Shown here in pieces: positions 1 through 6,841 of a DNA stretch of 8,359 nt. The stretch comes from an uncultured Rhodoplanes sp. (GTDB lineage Bacteria; Pseudomonadota; Alphaproteobacteria; Rhizobiales; Xanthobacteraceae): positions 1 to 8,359 of the forward strand of contig CAKZHN010000099.1 of the NCBI GenBank assembly GCA_936924235.1, given 5' to 3'. Numbering within the stretch: position 1 is the first letter of the stretch; every line of letters starts with the position of its first letter. Under the pieces are notes generated by a model. The model ran no database searches and was not told where the DNA came from. It saw only the letters and a program-made list of their open reading frames with translations. The translations under genes and the position numbers were made by a program.

Positions 1-797
1 TGCAGCTCGGCGTCGATGCCGTGACGATCGCGGCGCCGACCCACCTCCATCACGCGATCGCGCTCGATTGCATCGCGCGCGGCATCCATGTGCTGGTCGA
101 GAAGCCGATCGCCTCCACGGTCGAGGAGGGACGCGACATCATCGCCGCCGCCAAGAAGGCCGGCGTGACGCTGATGGTCGGCCACGTCGAGCGCTTCAAT
201 CCGGCCGTGACTGCGATCAAGCAGGCGATCCGTGGCGAGGACATTCTCTCCATCGGCATCACCCGCGTCGGTCCGTTCCCGCCGCGCATGTCGAATGTCG
301 GTGTCGTGATTGACCTCGCCGTGCATGACATCGACCTGATCCAGTGGTTCACCGACTCCGACATCGTCGAGGTGCAGCCGCAGCTTTCGAGCGCGGTGGC
401 CGAGCGCGAGGACATCGCGCTCTTGCAGTTCCGCACCGCCTCGGGCGTGCTTGCCCACATCAACACCAACTGGCTGACGCCCTTCAAAGCCCGCAATGTC
501 ACGATCGCGACACGCGGCAAATACGTGACGGGCGATCTGCTCACCCGCCAGGTCACCGAGTGCTTCGGCTTCCAGCCCGACGGCGCCTATTCGATGCGTC
601 ACGTGTCGGTCGGCCATGACGAGCCGTTGCGCGCCGAGCTTCTCGCCTTCATCGACGCGGTGCGCACCGGCAAGCCGCCTGCGGTGACCGGTGAGGAGGG
701 CGTGGCGAGCCTTGAGATCGCGACGCGCTGCCTCGAACACCGGCCCGCCGTGTCCGCGCCGGCGCCGCGCAAAGGCCCGCGCCGGATCGCCGGCTGA
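1..797 (+). CDS. Gfo/Idh/MocA-family sugar-nucleotide 3-dehydrogenase, 5'-truncated (GnnA/WlbA-like)
   Basis: Partial gene: the reading frame (codons from base 3) is already open at the left edge, so the N-terminal Rossmann glycine motif is missing, probably some 60-70 residues. The GTG at 21 is internal, because its context is the second half of the nucleotide-binding domain. Visible family marks, counted from that GTG, are the Glu-Lys-Pro motif (VLVEKP, Lys28) whose lysine is catalytic in this family, GHVERFNP near 54-61, and VHDID at 101-105, giving the HxxD pair (His102, Asp105) of the C-terminal domain. The family uses NAD(P) to oxidise a sugar ring hydroxyl. The aminotransferase starting 38 bases downstream on the same strand suggests C-3 oxidation of a UDP-GlcNAc-type sugar before transamination, as in GnnA/GnnB (lipid A GlcN3N) or WlbA-WbpB/WbpE (O-antigen). 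Family is certain; substrate is inferred from context. The C-terminal tail is rich in Pro, Arg and Ala and probably disordered. Confidence 0.9.
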   Translation, partial: QLGVDAVTIAAPTHLHHAIALDCIARGIHVLVEKPIASTVEEGRDIIAAAKKAGVTLMVGHVERFNPAVTAIKQAIRGEDILSIGITRVGPFPPRMSNVGVVIDLAVHDIDLIQWFTDSDIVEVQPQLSSAVAEREDIALLQFRTASGVLAHINTNWLTPFKARNVTIATRGKYVTGDLLTRQVTECFGFQPDGAYSMRHVSVGHDEPLRAELLAFIDAVRTGKPPAVTGEEGVASLEIATRCLEHRPAVSAPAPRKGPRRIAG

Positions 798-818
798 CGC
801 CGCCCGCTCTTGCCGTCC

Positions 819-824
819 AGGAAA
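819..824 (+). promoter_or_regulatory. Ribosome binding site of the aminotransferase
   Basis: AGGAAA lies 11 bases before the ATG at 836. It is the only Shine-Dalgarno-like sequence in the 38-base gap after the upstream stop, and it supports the ATG at 836 as the start. Confidence 0.5.
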
Positions 825-835
825 TCCATACACTG

Positions 836-1990
836 ATGAACCAAAGTGTCCGCCCTTCCGTCGCTCCGATCCCGTTCATCGATGTCGGCGCTCAGCGCCG
901 CCGGCTGGGCCGCGCCATCGATGACGCCATCACGCGGGTGACCTCGCATTGCCAGTTCATCCAGGGCCCTGAGGTCGCAGAGTTCGAGGCGCGGCTCGCC
1001 GAGTTCTGCGGCGCCCGCTACGCGGTGGGCTGCGCCAGCGGCACCGACGCGCTGATGCTGGTGCTGATGGCCAAGGGCATCGGCCCGGGCGATGCCGTGA
1101 TCTGCCCGTCATTCACGTTCTGCGCCACAGCCGAGGTGGTGGTGCTCCTCGGCGCCACGCCGGTGTTCGCCGATGTCGACGCCGAGACGTTCAATCTCAA
1201 TCCCGCGAGCGTGAAGCGCGCGGTGGCGACCGCGCGGCGCATGGGGCTCAGCCCCAAGGCGCTGATCCCGGTCGACCTGTTCGGCCTGCCGGCCGACTAC
1301 GACACGCTGCTGCCAGTGGCGAAGGACGAGAAGCTGTTCGTGCTCGACGACGCCGCCCAGGGCTTCGGCGCCACCTACAAGGGCCGCAAGCTCGGCACCA
1401 TCGCGCCGGCGACGGCGACGAGCTTCTTCCCGGCCAAGCCGCTCGGCTGCTACGGCGACGGCGGCGCGGTGCTGACCGACGATGCCGAGCTGGTCGAGGT
1501 GCTCAAGAGCCTGCGCGTGCATGGCCAGGGCACCGACAAGTATGACAACGTCCGGATCGGCATGACCAGCCGCCTCGACACCATCCAGGCCGCGGTGCTG
1601 ATCGAGAAGCTGAAGATCTTCGCCGACGAGATCGAGGCCCGCGACCGGGCGGCCCGGCGCTATGCCGACGGTCTCAAGGATGTCGCCATCGTGCCGGCGG
1701 TGCCGGACGGACTGACCTCGATCTGGGCGCAATACACCATCCGCCTGAAGCCCGGCGTGCGCGACGGGCTTGCCACAAAGCTTAAGGCGCAGGGCGTCCC
1801 GACCGCCATTTACTATCCCAAGCCTCTGCATCGCCTGGAGGCTTACAAACGCTTCCCGGTGGCGGATAATGGTATTCCGACCACCGATCAGCTTGCCGAG
1901 GAAGTGATCAGCCTGCCGATGCACGCCTATCTTGACGCCACGACGCAAGATCGGGTGATTGAGGCAGTCCGCGCCGCGCTTCGGCCGTAG
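836..1990 (+). CDS. DegT/DnrJ/EryC1/StrS-family PLP-dependent sugar aminotransferase (GnnB/WbpE-like)
   Basis: A complete 384-residue protein, normal for this fold-type I aminotransferase family of nucleotide-sugar transaminases. The ATG at 836 has an upstream AGGAAA, and the family's characteristic opening (PFIDVGAQ) falls at residues 13-20, so the start is well placed. Visible marks: GTDAL at 69-73 (cofactor phosphate loop), LDDAAQ at 170-175 with an Asp positioned to contact the PLP ring nitrogen, and SFFPAKPLG at 196-204 with Lys201 as the Schiff-base lysine, followed by CYGDGGAV. That lysine block resembles WbpE/WlbC-type enzymes, which transfer an amino group from glutamate to a 3-keto UDP-sugar. 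The upstream dehydrogenase 38 bases away would supply the keto substrate. Likely in vivo role: making UDP-GlcNAc3N for GlcN3N-containing lipid A (GnnB role) or a diamino hexose or uronic acid for O-antigen; sequence alone does not decide. A/T-ending codons become noticeably commoner over the last 80 or so codons. Confidence 0.93.
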   Translation: MNQSVRPSVAPIPFIDVGAQRRRLGRAIDDAITRVTSHCQFIQGPEVAEFEARLAEFCGARYAVGCASGTDALMLVLMAKGIGPGDAVICPSFTFCATAEVVVLLGATPVFADVDAETFNLNPASVKRAVATARRMGLSPKALIPVDLFGLPADYDTLLPVAKDEKLFVLDDAAQGFGATYKGRKLGTIAPATATSFFPAKPLGCYGDGGAVLTDDAELVEVLKSLRVHGQGTDKYDNVRIGMTSRLDTIQAAVLIEKLKIFADEIEARDRAARRYADGLKDVAIVPAVPDGLTSIWAQYTIRLKPGVRDGLATKLKAQGVPTAIYYPKPLHRLEAYKRFPVADNGIPTTDQLAEEVISLPMHAYLDATTQDRVIEAVRAALRP

Positions 1991-2052
1991 ATTCGTCGTT
2001 CAGACGCGGTGCTGTCGTTGGTCCATGCAGTATGTGCTGCTGCCGGGGATGG

Positions 2053-2454
2053 ATGCTGGTCCGCGCCTTCGCGATTGCCTCGATGCTTCTCCTCGGCGGC
2101 TGTGCCCTGTCCGGGCTGCTGCCCGATTGGACATCGACCGATGTGGCGGGGCCGGAGCCGGCCTATAAATTCCTGATCGCCAACAAGCTCAGGGAAGTGA
2201 CCGGCGAGGAGCAGCCGAAAGACACGCTGGAGATTTCCAAGGCCGAGCGTCTCGAATCCCTGAAGGGCGCGTCATGGCGGGTCTGCGTAAAGGCGCAGAA
2301 GTTCCTGCTGCCGCCGCGCTACTACGCGGTGTTCTTCCAGCGCGATCAGATGGTCGATTCCCGCTTGTCGGTGCTGATCGACCAGTGCGAGATCCAGTCG
2401 TATGCCGTCTTCGACTGGAAGACCGAAGCCAACAATCCGCCGCCGGCGCGTTAG
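2053..2454 (+). CDS. Predicted lipoprotein of unknown function
   Basis: A 133-residue protein I cannot assign to a family. From the ATG at 2053 it begins with a short lipoprotein signal: MLVR, a hydrophobic stretch, then the lipobox LLGGC with Cys17 as the predicted lipidation site. Ala at position +2 gives no inner-membrane retention signal by the E. coli rule, so outer-membrane anchoring in the periplasm is likely. The mature part is small and mixed-charge, with Cys78 (WRVCVKAQ) and Cys112 (IDQCEIQSY) that could form a disulfide, an aromatic segment around 90-96, and a Pro-rich end. An alternative ATG at 2032 adds MCCCRGW, which is a poor signal-peptide start. Neither start has a well-spaced Shine-Dalgarno; GGGGA lies only 3 bases before 2053. 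It follows the aminotransferase by 62 bases on the same strand, so cotranscription is possible. G/C bias at third positions agrees with a real gene. Confidence 0.78.
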   Translation: MLVRAFAIASMLLLGGCALSGLLPDWTSTDVAGPEPAYKFLIANKLREVTGEEQPKDTLEISKAERLESLKGASWRVCVKAQKFLLPPRYYAVFFQRDQMVDSRLSVLIDQCEIQSYAVFDWKTEANNPPPAR

Positions 2455-2466
2455 TGGCTGGCGTTT

Positions 2467-3879
2467 TCAAGTCCGCTTGTAGACGTCCTCGATGCGGACG
2501 ATGTCGTCTTCGCCGAGATAGCTGCCGGTCTGCACCTCGATCAGCTCAAGCGGAATCTTGCCGCGGTTGGCGAGGCGGTGGACGGTGCCGATCGGGATGT
2601 AGATCGACTCGTTCTCGTGCACCGACTTCACGTCCTGACCGAGCGTGACCTCGGCGGTGCCGCGCACCACCACCCAGTGCTCGGAACGGTGATGATGCTT
2701 CTGCAGCGACAGCGTGCCGCCGGGCTGCACCACGATGCGCTTGACCTGGAAGCGTTCGCCGGCGTCGATGGAGTCGTAGTAGCCCCACGGCCGGTGGCCA
2801 CGCCGGTGATCGGTGGCCTCGCGGCGCTTGGCGCTCTTGAGCTTGGCGACGAGCTCGCGCACCTCCTGGGCCCGCTCGCGCGGCATCACCAGCACCGCGT
2901 CGGGCGTCGAAACCACGACGAGGTCGTCGGCGCCGAGCACCGCGGTGAGCCGGTCGGCGGAATGGATCACGCAGTTATGCGCGTCCGCGGTCACCACGGT
3001 ACCGTGGATCGCGTTGCCCGACTTGTCGCGGGGGGCGACATCGAGGATCGCGTCCCAGGAGCCGATGTCCGACCAGCCGAAGCTGCCGGCCACGACCGCG
3101 GCGCGGTCGGTCTTCTCCATCACCGCATAGTCGATCGATTTCTGCGGCGCGCTGCCGAACGCCTCCGGATCGAGCCGCAGGAAGCCCAGATCCGTGACGG
3201 CCTTCGCCACCGCCTGCTCGGCCGCCGTGGCCATCGCCGGCTCGAAGCGCTGAAGCTCGCCGAACAGCACGTCGGCGCGAAACAGGAAGTTGCCGGAGTT
3301 CCAGAGATAGCCTTCGGCCACATAGCGGCTCGCGGTCTCGGCGTTCGGCTTCTCGACGAAGGCCTCGACCGCAAACACCTCGGTGCCGCCGATGCTCGGG
3401 CCGCGGCGGATATAGCCATAGCTCGTCTTCGGCGCGTTCGGCGTGATGCCGAAGGTGACGATGCGGCCGTCGTGGGCGGCCTTCAGCCCGGCGTTGCAGG
3501 TGGCACGGAATTCCTCGACATCCAGGATGACGTGGTCGGCGGCGAGCGCCAGCACCACGGCCTCCGGATCGCGGCTTTTGGCGAGCGCCGCGGCGGCGGC
3601 CACCGCCGGGCCCGAATCGCGCCGCATCGGCTCGATCACCACGGTGGCCTCGATGCCCAGGTCCTCGGCCTGACGCCGCGCAAAGAACCGGAAATCAGCC
3701 CCGGTGATGACGATCGGCGGCGCAAACAGCTTGTCGTCGGCCACCCGCAGCAGCGTCTCCTGATAGGTCGAGCGTTCGCCGACCAGCGGCAGGAACTGCT
3801 TCGGCAGCGCGTCACGCGACACCGGCCACAATCGGGTGCCGGCGCCGCCGGCGAGAAGGACGGGAACGATCTTGCTCAT
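2467..3879 (-). CDS. manC: Bifunctional mannose-1-phosphate guanylyltransferase / mannose-6-phosphate isomerase
   Basis: A complete 470-residue protein, the usual length of the two-domain type II enzyme (ManC/AlgA/XanB/CpsB). It can interconvert fructose-6-P and mannose-6-P and form GDP-mannose from mannose-1-P and GTP, in the cytoplasm. The N-terminal nucleotidyltransferase domain carries the pyrophosphorylase signature LLAGGAGTRLWPVSR (8-22) with PKQFL (26-30), FVEKP at 174-178, LWNSGNF at 192-198, the SIDYAVMEK block at 248-256 and GWSDIGSW at 268-275. The C-terminal cupin isomerase domain has RPWGYY (363-368), the metal-site motif LQKHHHRSEHW (392-402) and GTVHRLAN (431-438). All key motifs are intact. 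The phosphomannomutase needed to link the two steps is not in the window. It starts 92 bases from the divergent murJ and ends 12 bases from the convergent lipoprotein gene. Its only Shine-Dalgarno-like sequence is a weak GGAA about 12 bases upstream. The product would feed GDP-mannose to LPS, O-antigen or exopolysaccharide, or to derivatives such as GDP-rhamnose and GDP-fucose. Confidence 0.96.
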   Translation of the reverse strand: MSKIVPVLLAGGAGTRLWPVSRDALPKQFLPLVGERSTYQETLLRVADDKLFAPPIVITGADFRFFARRQAEDLGIEATVVIEPMRRDSGPAVAAAAALAKSRDPEAVVLALAADHVILDVEEFRATCNAGLKAAHDGRIVTFGITPNAPKTSYGYIRRGPSIGGTEVFAVEAFVEKPNAETASRYVAEGYLWNSGNFLFRADVLFGELQRFEPAMATAAEQAVAKAVTDLGFLRLDPEAFGSAPQKSIDYAVMEKTDRAAVVAGSFGWSDIGSWDAILDVAPRDKSGNAIHGTVVTADAHNCVIHSADRLTAVLGADDLVVVSTPDAVLVMPRERAQEVRELVAKLKSAKRREATDHRRGHRPWGYYDSIDAGERFQVKRIVVQPGGTLSLQKHHHRSEHWVVVRGTAEVTLGQDVKSVHENESIYIPIGTVHRLANRGKIPLELIEVQTGSYLGEDDIVRIEDVYKRT

Positions 3880-3920
3880 GCGGCGGCACTATTCCAAAAA
3901 CCATCCGCGATAGCCAGACT

Positions 3921-3935
3921 TTCGCAACCCGCGAA
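3921..3935. repeat. Inverted repeat TTCGC-N5-GCGAA
   Basis: Perfect 5-bp arms around a 5-bp spacer in the manC/murJ intergenic region. It shares its last base with the next dyad. An operator half-site arrangement is possible, but arms this short also arise by chance in GC-rich DNA. Confidence 0.4.
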
Positions 3936-3949
3936 TCGCCCTGGGCGAT
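3935..3949. repeat. Inverted repeat ATCGCCC-T-GGGCGAT, candidate operator
   Basis: Perfect 7-bp arms around a single T, 22 bases upstream of the murJ ATG and 55 bases upstream of the manC ATG. There is no following T run, so it does not look like an intrinsic terminator. The position between divergent promoters fits a transcription factor site. No known regulator motif is recognised. Confidence 0.45.
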
Positions 3950-3971
3950 CGAGAACACCGGTTCGGACCGC

Positions 3972-5531
3972 ATGATTGACCGTATTCTGACCGTCGGCGG
4001 CATCACGCTCGTTTCGCGCGTGACGGGCTTCATGCGCGACGTCATCCTGGCGGCTGTGCTCGGCGCAGGCCCGGTGGCGGACGCGTTCTTCGTCGCGCTG
4101 CGGCTGCCGAACCACTTCCGGGCGATCTTCGCGGAGGGCGCGTTCAATGCGGCCTTCATCCCGGCCTATGCCCGGGTGCGCGGCTCGAGCGGCGAGACCG
4201 CGGTGCGGCTGTTCGCCGACCGGGTGTTCGTGCTGCTGCTGGCGAGCCAGATCGTGCTGCTGGCGGTCGCGCTGATGTTTACACCGGCGGTGATCGGGTT
4301 GCTGGCGCCGGGCTTCAGCAAGGATCCGGGACGCTTCACGCTCGCGGTCGATCTCACCCGCATCACCTTTCCTTACCTGCTGCTGGTCAGCATGGTGACG
4401 CTCTATGGCGGCATCCTGAACGCACTCGACCGCTTCGTGGCGGCGGCCGCGGCGCCGATCCTGCTGAACCTGTCGATGATGATGACGCTGGCGCTCGCGG
4501 CGTTCTTTCCGAGCGCCGGCCACGCCGCCGCCTGGGGCGTGCTGCTCGCCGGCATCCTGGAATTCCTGCTGGTCGCAGGCGACGCCGCGCGGCAGGGCGT
4601 GATGCCGCGCTTTGCCTGGCCGAAGCTCGACGACGAGGTGTGGACGTTCCTGAAGCGCTTCGGCCCCGCGACCATCGGCTCGGCCGGGACGCAGATCGCG
4701 TTGTTCGCCGACACCATCATCGCAAGCTTTCTCGCCGCCGGTGCGCTGTCGGCGCTGTACTACGCCGACCGGCTGAACCAGCTTCCGATCGGCGTCATCG
4801 GCATTGCGGTCGGCACCGTGCTGCTGCCGGAGATGTCGCGGCGGATCACGGCCGGCGACGAGGAGGGCGCGAAACACGCGCAGAACCGCGCCATCGAGTT
4901 CGCACTGGTGCTGTCGGTGCCGTGCCTGGTGGCGTTCATCATGGTGCCGGACCTGATCATGCGCGGGCTGTTCAACCGCGGCGCCTTCACGGCCGCGGAT
5001 GCTCATGCCGCGGGCACAACGCTTGCGGTCTATGCGATCGGGCTGCTGCCGTTCGTGCTGACGCGCAACGCCTCGACCACATTCCTGGCGCGCGGCGACA
5101 CCGCGACGCCGGTCAAGGCGCTGTTCGCCGGCGTGACGGTGAATGTGATCCTGAAGGTTTTGCTGATGGGGCCCTACGCGCAGGTCGGGTTGGCCTTTGC
5201 CACCTCGGTCGGAGCCTGGATCAACGTCGGCCTCCTGTTCTGGTTTGCCTCCCGACAGAAGCTCCTCGTGCTTGATCCGCGACTGCGGCAGGCCTGCGTC
5301 AAGCTCGTCATTGCGGCGGTGGCGCTGGCGATCGCGTTGTGGCTCGCGCGGTGGGCCATTTCGCGGGCTATTCCGGAAGGGGCACCGTTGCGCGACGTGA
5401 TGATTCTCGGCGCGCTCATGGTGGTCGGCGGTGTCGTCTATGGGGCTGCGGTGGCGGCGTTGTTCGGCCGGCAATTGCTCGCCGCATTCCGGCGCCGGGG
5501 CGCGGCCGCAACGCCGACCGTCGCCGAGTAG
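3972..5531 (+). CDS. murJ: Lipid II flippase MurJ (MviN family)
   Basis: A complete 519-residue polytopic membrane protein of the MOP/MATE-like superfamily; the family has about 14 transmembrane helices, and hydrophobic segments recur throughout. It moves the peptidoglycan precursor lipid II across the inner membrane. The N-terminal signature is intact: SRVTGFMRD (15-23), GAGPVADAFFVA (31-42), LPNHFRAIFAEGAF (45-58). Arg16, Arg22 and Arg50 align by position and context with the essential E. coli MurJ Arg18, Arg24 and Arg52, Asp37 with Asp39, and Arg267 in YYADRLNQLP with Arg270. Further marks are GIAVGTVLLPEMSR (277-290) and FNRGAFTAADA around 335. The ATG at 3972 gives the expected N-terminus, although the Shine-Dalgarno is weak (GGA, four bases upstream). 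It diverges from manC and ends 4 bases from the convergent C-methyltransferase gene. A MurJ paralogue flipping another lipid-linked sugar cannot be excluded, but conservation of the essential arginines favours the housekeeping role. Confidence 0.95.
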   Translation: MIDRILTVGGITLVSRVTGFMRDVILAAVLGAGPVADAFFVALRLPNHFRAIFAEGAFNAAFIPAYARVRGSSGETAVRLFADRVFVLLLASQIVLLAVALMFTPAVIGLLAPGFSKDPGRFTLAVDLTRITFPYLLLVSMVTLYGGILNALDRFVAAAAAPILLNLSMMMTLALAAFFPSAGHAAAWGVLLAGILEFLLVAGDAARQGVMPRFAWPKLDDEVWTFLKRFGPATIGSAGTQIALFADTIIASFLAAGALSALYYADRLNQLPIGVIGIAVGTVLLPEMSRRITAGDEEGAKHAQNRAIEFALVLSVPCLVAFIMVPDLIMRGLFNRGAFTAADAHAAGTTLAVYAIGLLPFVLTRNASTTFLARGDTATPVKALFAGVTVNVILKVLLMGPYAQVGLAFATSVGAWINVGLLFWFASRQKLLVLDPRLRQACVKLVIAAVALAIALWLARWAISRAIPEGAPLRDVMILGALMVVGGVVYGAAVAALFGRQLLAAFRRRGAAATPTVAE

Positions 5532-5535
5532 CGCT

Positions 5536-6804
5536 TCAAAGCACCCGCGGCACCGGCAGCGGCGTCACCAGTACGCCTTTGTAGCCCTTGGCGCGCAGCT
5601 TCGGCGCGAGCTCGTCGGCGATGTGCCACGAGAAGATGATCGCGCATTCCGGCTGGTCGGCGAACATCCGGCTCTCTTCCACGACCGGAATGAGCGTGCC
5701 GGGCATGCACTTGCCGATCTTGAGCGAGCCCTCGATCTCGCACACGTAGTCGATGATCGCTTCTTCGAGGCCGACGTAGTTCACCAGCGTCGAGGCGCGC
5801 GACGGCGCGCTGATGCCTACGATGCGGCCGCCTTTTTCCTTGATGTCGCGGACGAGCACATGCAGTCGGAGCTTCGACAACATGACGTCGTTGCGGAACG
5901 CGGCGAGGCGCTTGCGCATCGCGTCACCGCGCGGCTCGGCGTCGAGCATTTGCTTGACGCTCGGCTGCACCGGGCGCGCACCCTTGCGCGACGCATAAAC
6001 GCGGATCGAGCCGCCATGGGTCGGGATATGGCGGGCGTGGAACACCTCGAGGCCGTGCATCTCAAGAAGGTGCTTGAGGCTGCCGACCGAGTAATAGCGC
6101 AGATGCTCATGATAGATCGTGTCGTACTGCAGCTTGTCGAGCAGGCCGATCAGGTAGTGCGACTCCGAGATGAACACGCCGTCGGGGGCGAGCATTTCGA
6201 GAATGCCGTCGACGATGGCATGCACGTCCTCGATATGGGCAAAGCAGTTCGCCGCGGTGATGACCTTGGCGGCGCCGTGCTTGGCCTTGACCTCGCGCGC
6301 CACGTCCTTGCCGAAATAGCGCTGGATGGTCGGGATGCCGCGCTCGTTGGCGATCTTCGACACATCGGTCGGCTCGATGCCGAGGATGCGGTGGCCGCCC
6401 TTCTGGAAGTTCGAGATCAGTGTGCCGTCGTTGGAGCCGATATCGACGACGAGATCGTCCTTGCCGAGGCCGAGCATCTTCGACGATTCGGCATAGAGCT
6501 CGGCGAAGTTGTCGCGCAGCACCTTGGTCATGCCGCTGGTGTAGGGATATTCCGGCGGGAAGATGATCACCGGATCGACCGCGAGCCCGAGCTGCACCAG
6601 CTCGCACTTGTCGCAGTAGAGCAGGCTGGTCGGGAACCAGGGCAGCTGCCGCTGCACTTCGCCGACCGCGACCATCTGGTTGACCGGCGGCATGTAGCCG
6701 AGCGACAGCACGGTTTCGAGCTTCTCGTTGCCGCACACCTGGCAGCACTCGACCGGAACACTTCCGCCGGTGCCGGCGGCCCGCGCAATCTTTGTCGGAA
6801 ACAC
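5536..6804 (-). CDS. SAM-dependent sugar C-methyltransferase (TylC3/NovU/TcaB9 type)
   Basis: A 422-residue protein with the three-part layout of nucleotide-sugar C-methyltransferases. The N-terminal zinc-binding domain has CxxC pairs at Cys21-Cys24 (CQVC) and Cys64-Cys67 (CDKC). A central class I methyltransferase domain has the SAM loop VVDIGSNDGTL (119-129). A C-terminal domain carries GGSIRVY (264-270) and GISAPSRASTLVNY (330-343). YHEHLRYYS (231-239) includes the Glu-His pair (Glu233, His234) matching the catalytic residues described for TcaB9. The family methylates a ring carbon next to a keto group of an NDP-4-keto sugar, making branched sugars. The start is taken as the GTG at 6804: GGGAG lies 8 bases upstream, the protein then begins just before the zinc domain, and no ATG exists between this point and the upstream gene. 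The longer open frame to 7032 would overlap the SDR gene and adds low-complexity residues. The gene lies 37 bases after the SDR gene on the same strand, so cotranscription is likely. Sugar substrate unknown. Confidence 0.9.
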   Translation of the reverse strand: MFPTKIARAAGTGGSVPVECCQVCGNEKLETVLSLGYMPPVNQMVAVGEVQRQLPWFPTSLLYCDKCELVQLGLAVDPVIIFPPEYPYTSGMTKVLRDNFAELYAESSKMLGLGKDDLVVDIGSNDGTLISNFQKGGHRILGIEPTDVSKIANERGIPTIQRYFGKDVAREVKAKHGAAKVITAANCFAHIEDVHAIVDGILEMLAPDGVFISESHYLIGLLDKLQYDTIYHEHLRYYSVGSLKHLLEMHGLEVFHARHIPTHGGSIRVYASRKGARPVQPSVKQMLDAEPRGDAMRKRLAAFRNDVMLSKLRLHVLVRDIKEKGGRIVGISAPSRASTLVNYVGLEEAIIDYVCEIEGSLKIGKCMPGTLIPVVEESRMFADQPECAIIFSWHIADELAPKLRAKGYKGVLVTPLPVPRVL

Positions 6805-6812
6805 TGGCGTTT

Positions 6813-6817
6813 CTCCC
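6813..6817 (-). promoter_or_regulatory. Ribosome binding site fixing the GTG start of the C-methyltransferase
   Basis: On the minus strand GGGAG (within AGGGAG) lies 8 bases before the GTG at 6804. This spacing decides the start in favour of GTG, since no ATG is available in the 37-base gap after the SDR stop codon. Confidence 0.65.
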
Positions 6818-6841
6818 TGGACCGGCCGTTGATGCAATGAA

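Larger units (their letters stand above)
3880..3971. promoter_or_regulatory. Divergent manC/murJ intergenic region
   Basis: This 92-bp stretch lies between the divergent starts of manC (minus) and murJ (plus), so both promoters probably lie in or overlap it. I could not find a convincing -35/-10 pair for either gene. On the minus strand TTGCGA (3922-3927) is a possible -35, but the hexamer 17 bases downstream is ATGGTT, a poor -10. Both genes have only weak ribosome binding sites here. Two inverted repeats sit in its murJ-proximal half. Confidence 0.5.

Noticed and set aside
1109..1948. A 279-codon minus-strand frame within the aminotransferase
   Set aside because: Antisense shadow of a well-conserved enzyme; no motif and no ribosome site evident.
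1932..1960. TTGACG as a -35 element for a promoter of the lipoprotein gene
   Set aside because: It lies in the aminotransferase coding sequence and the hexamer 17 bases on (GTGATT) is not a -10 sequence.
1991..2052. A terminator or promoter in the 62-base gap before the lipoprotein gene
   Set aside because: No stable hairpin with a T run and no convincing promoter hexamers were found, so I see nothing assignable there.
2578..3975. A 465-codon open frame on the plus strand, antisense to manC
   Set aside because: Low-complexity His/Arg/Gly/Leu composition with no recognisable domain; manC covers the same DNA with every expected motif.
3876..5474. A 532-codon open frame on the minus strand, antisense to murJ
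   Set aside because: Its product is a run of Arg, His, Gln, Asp and Ala without hydrophobic core or motifs, as expected of an antisense frame in GC-rich DNA; murJ has full family conservation on the other strand.
5431..6840. A 469-codon open frame on the plus strand, antisense to the C-methyltransferase
   Set aside because: It overlaps the end of murJ and mirrors the codons of the methyltransferase; composition rich in His, Arg, Val and Asp and no motif.
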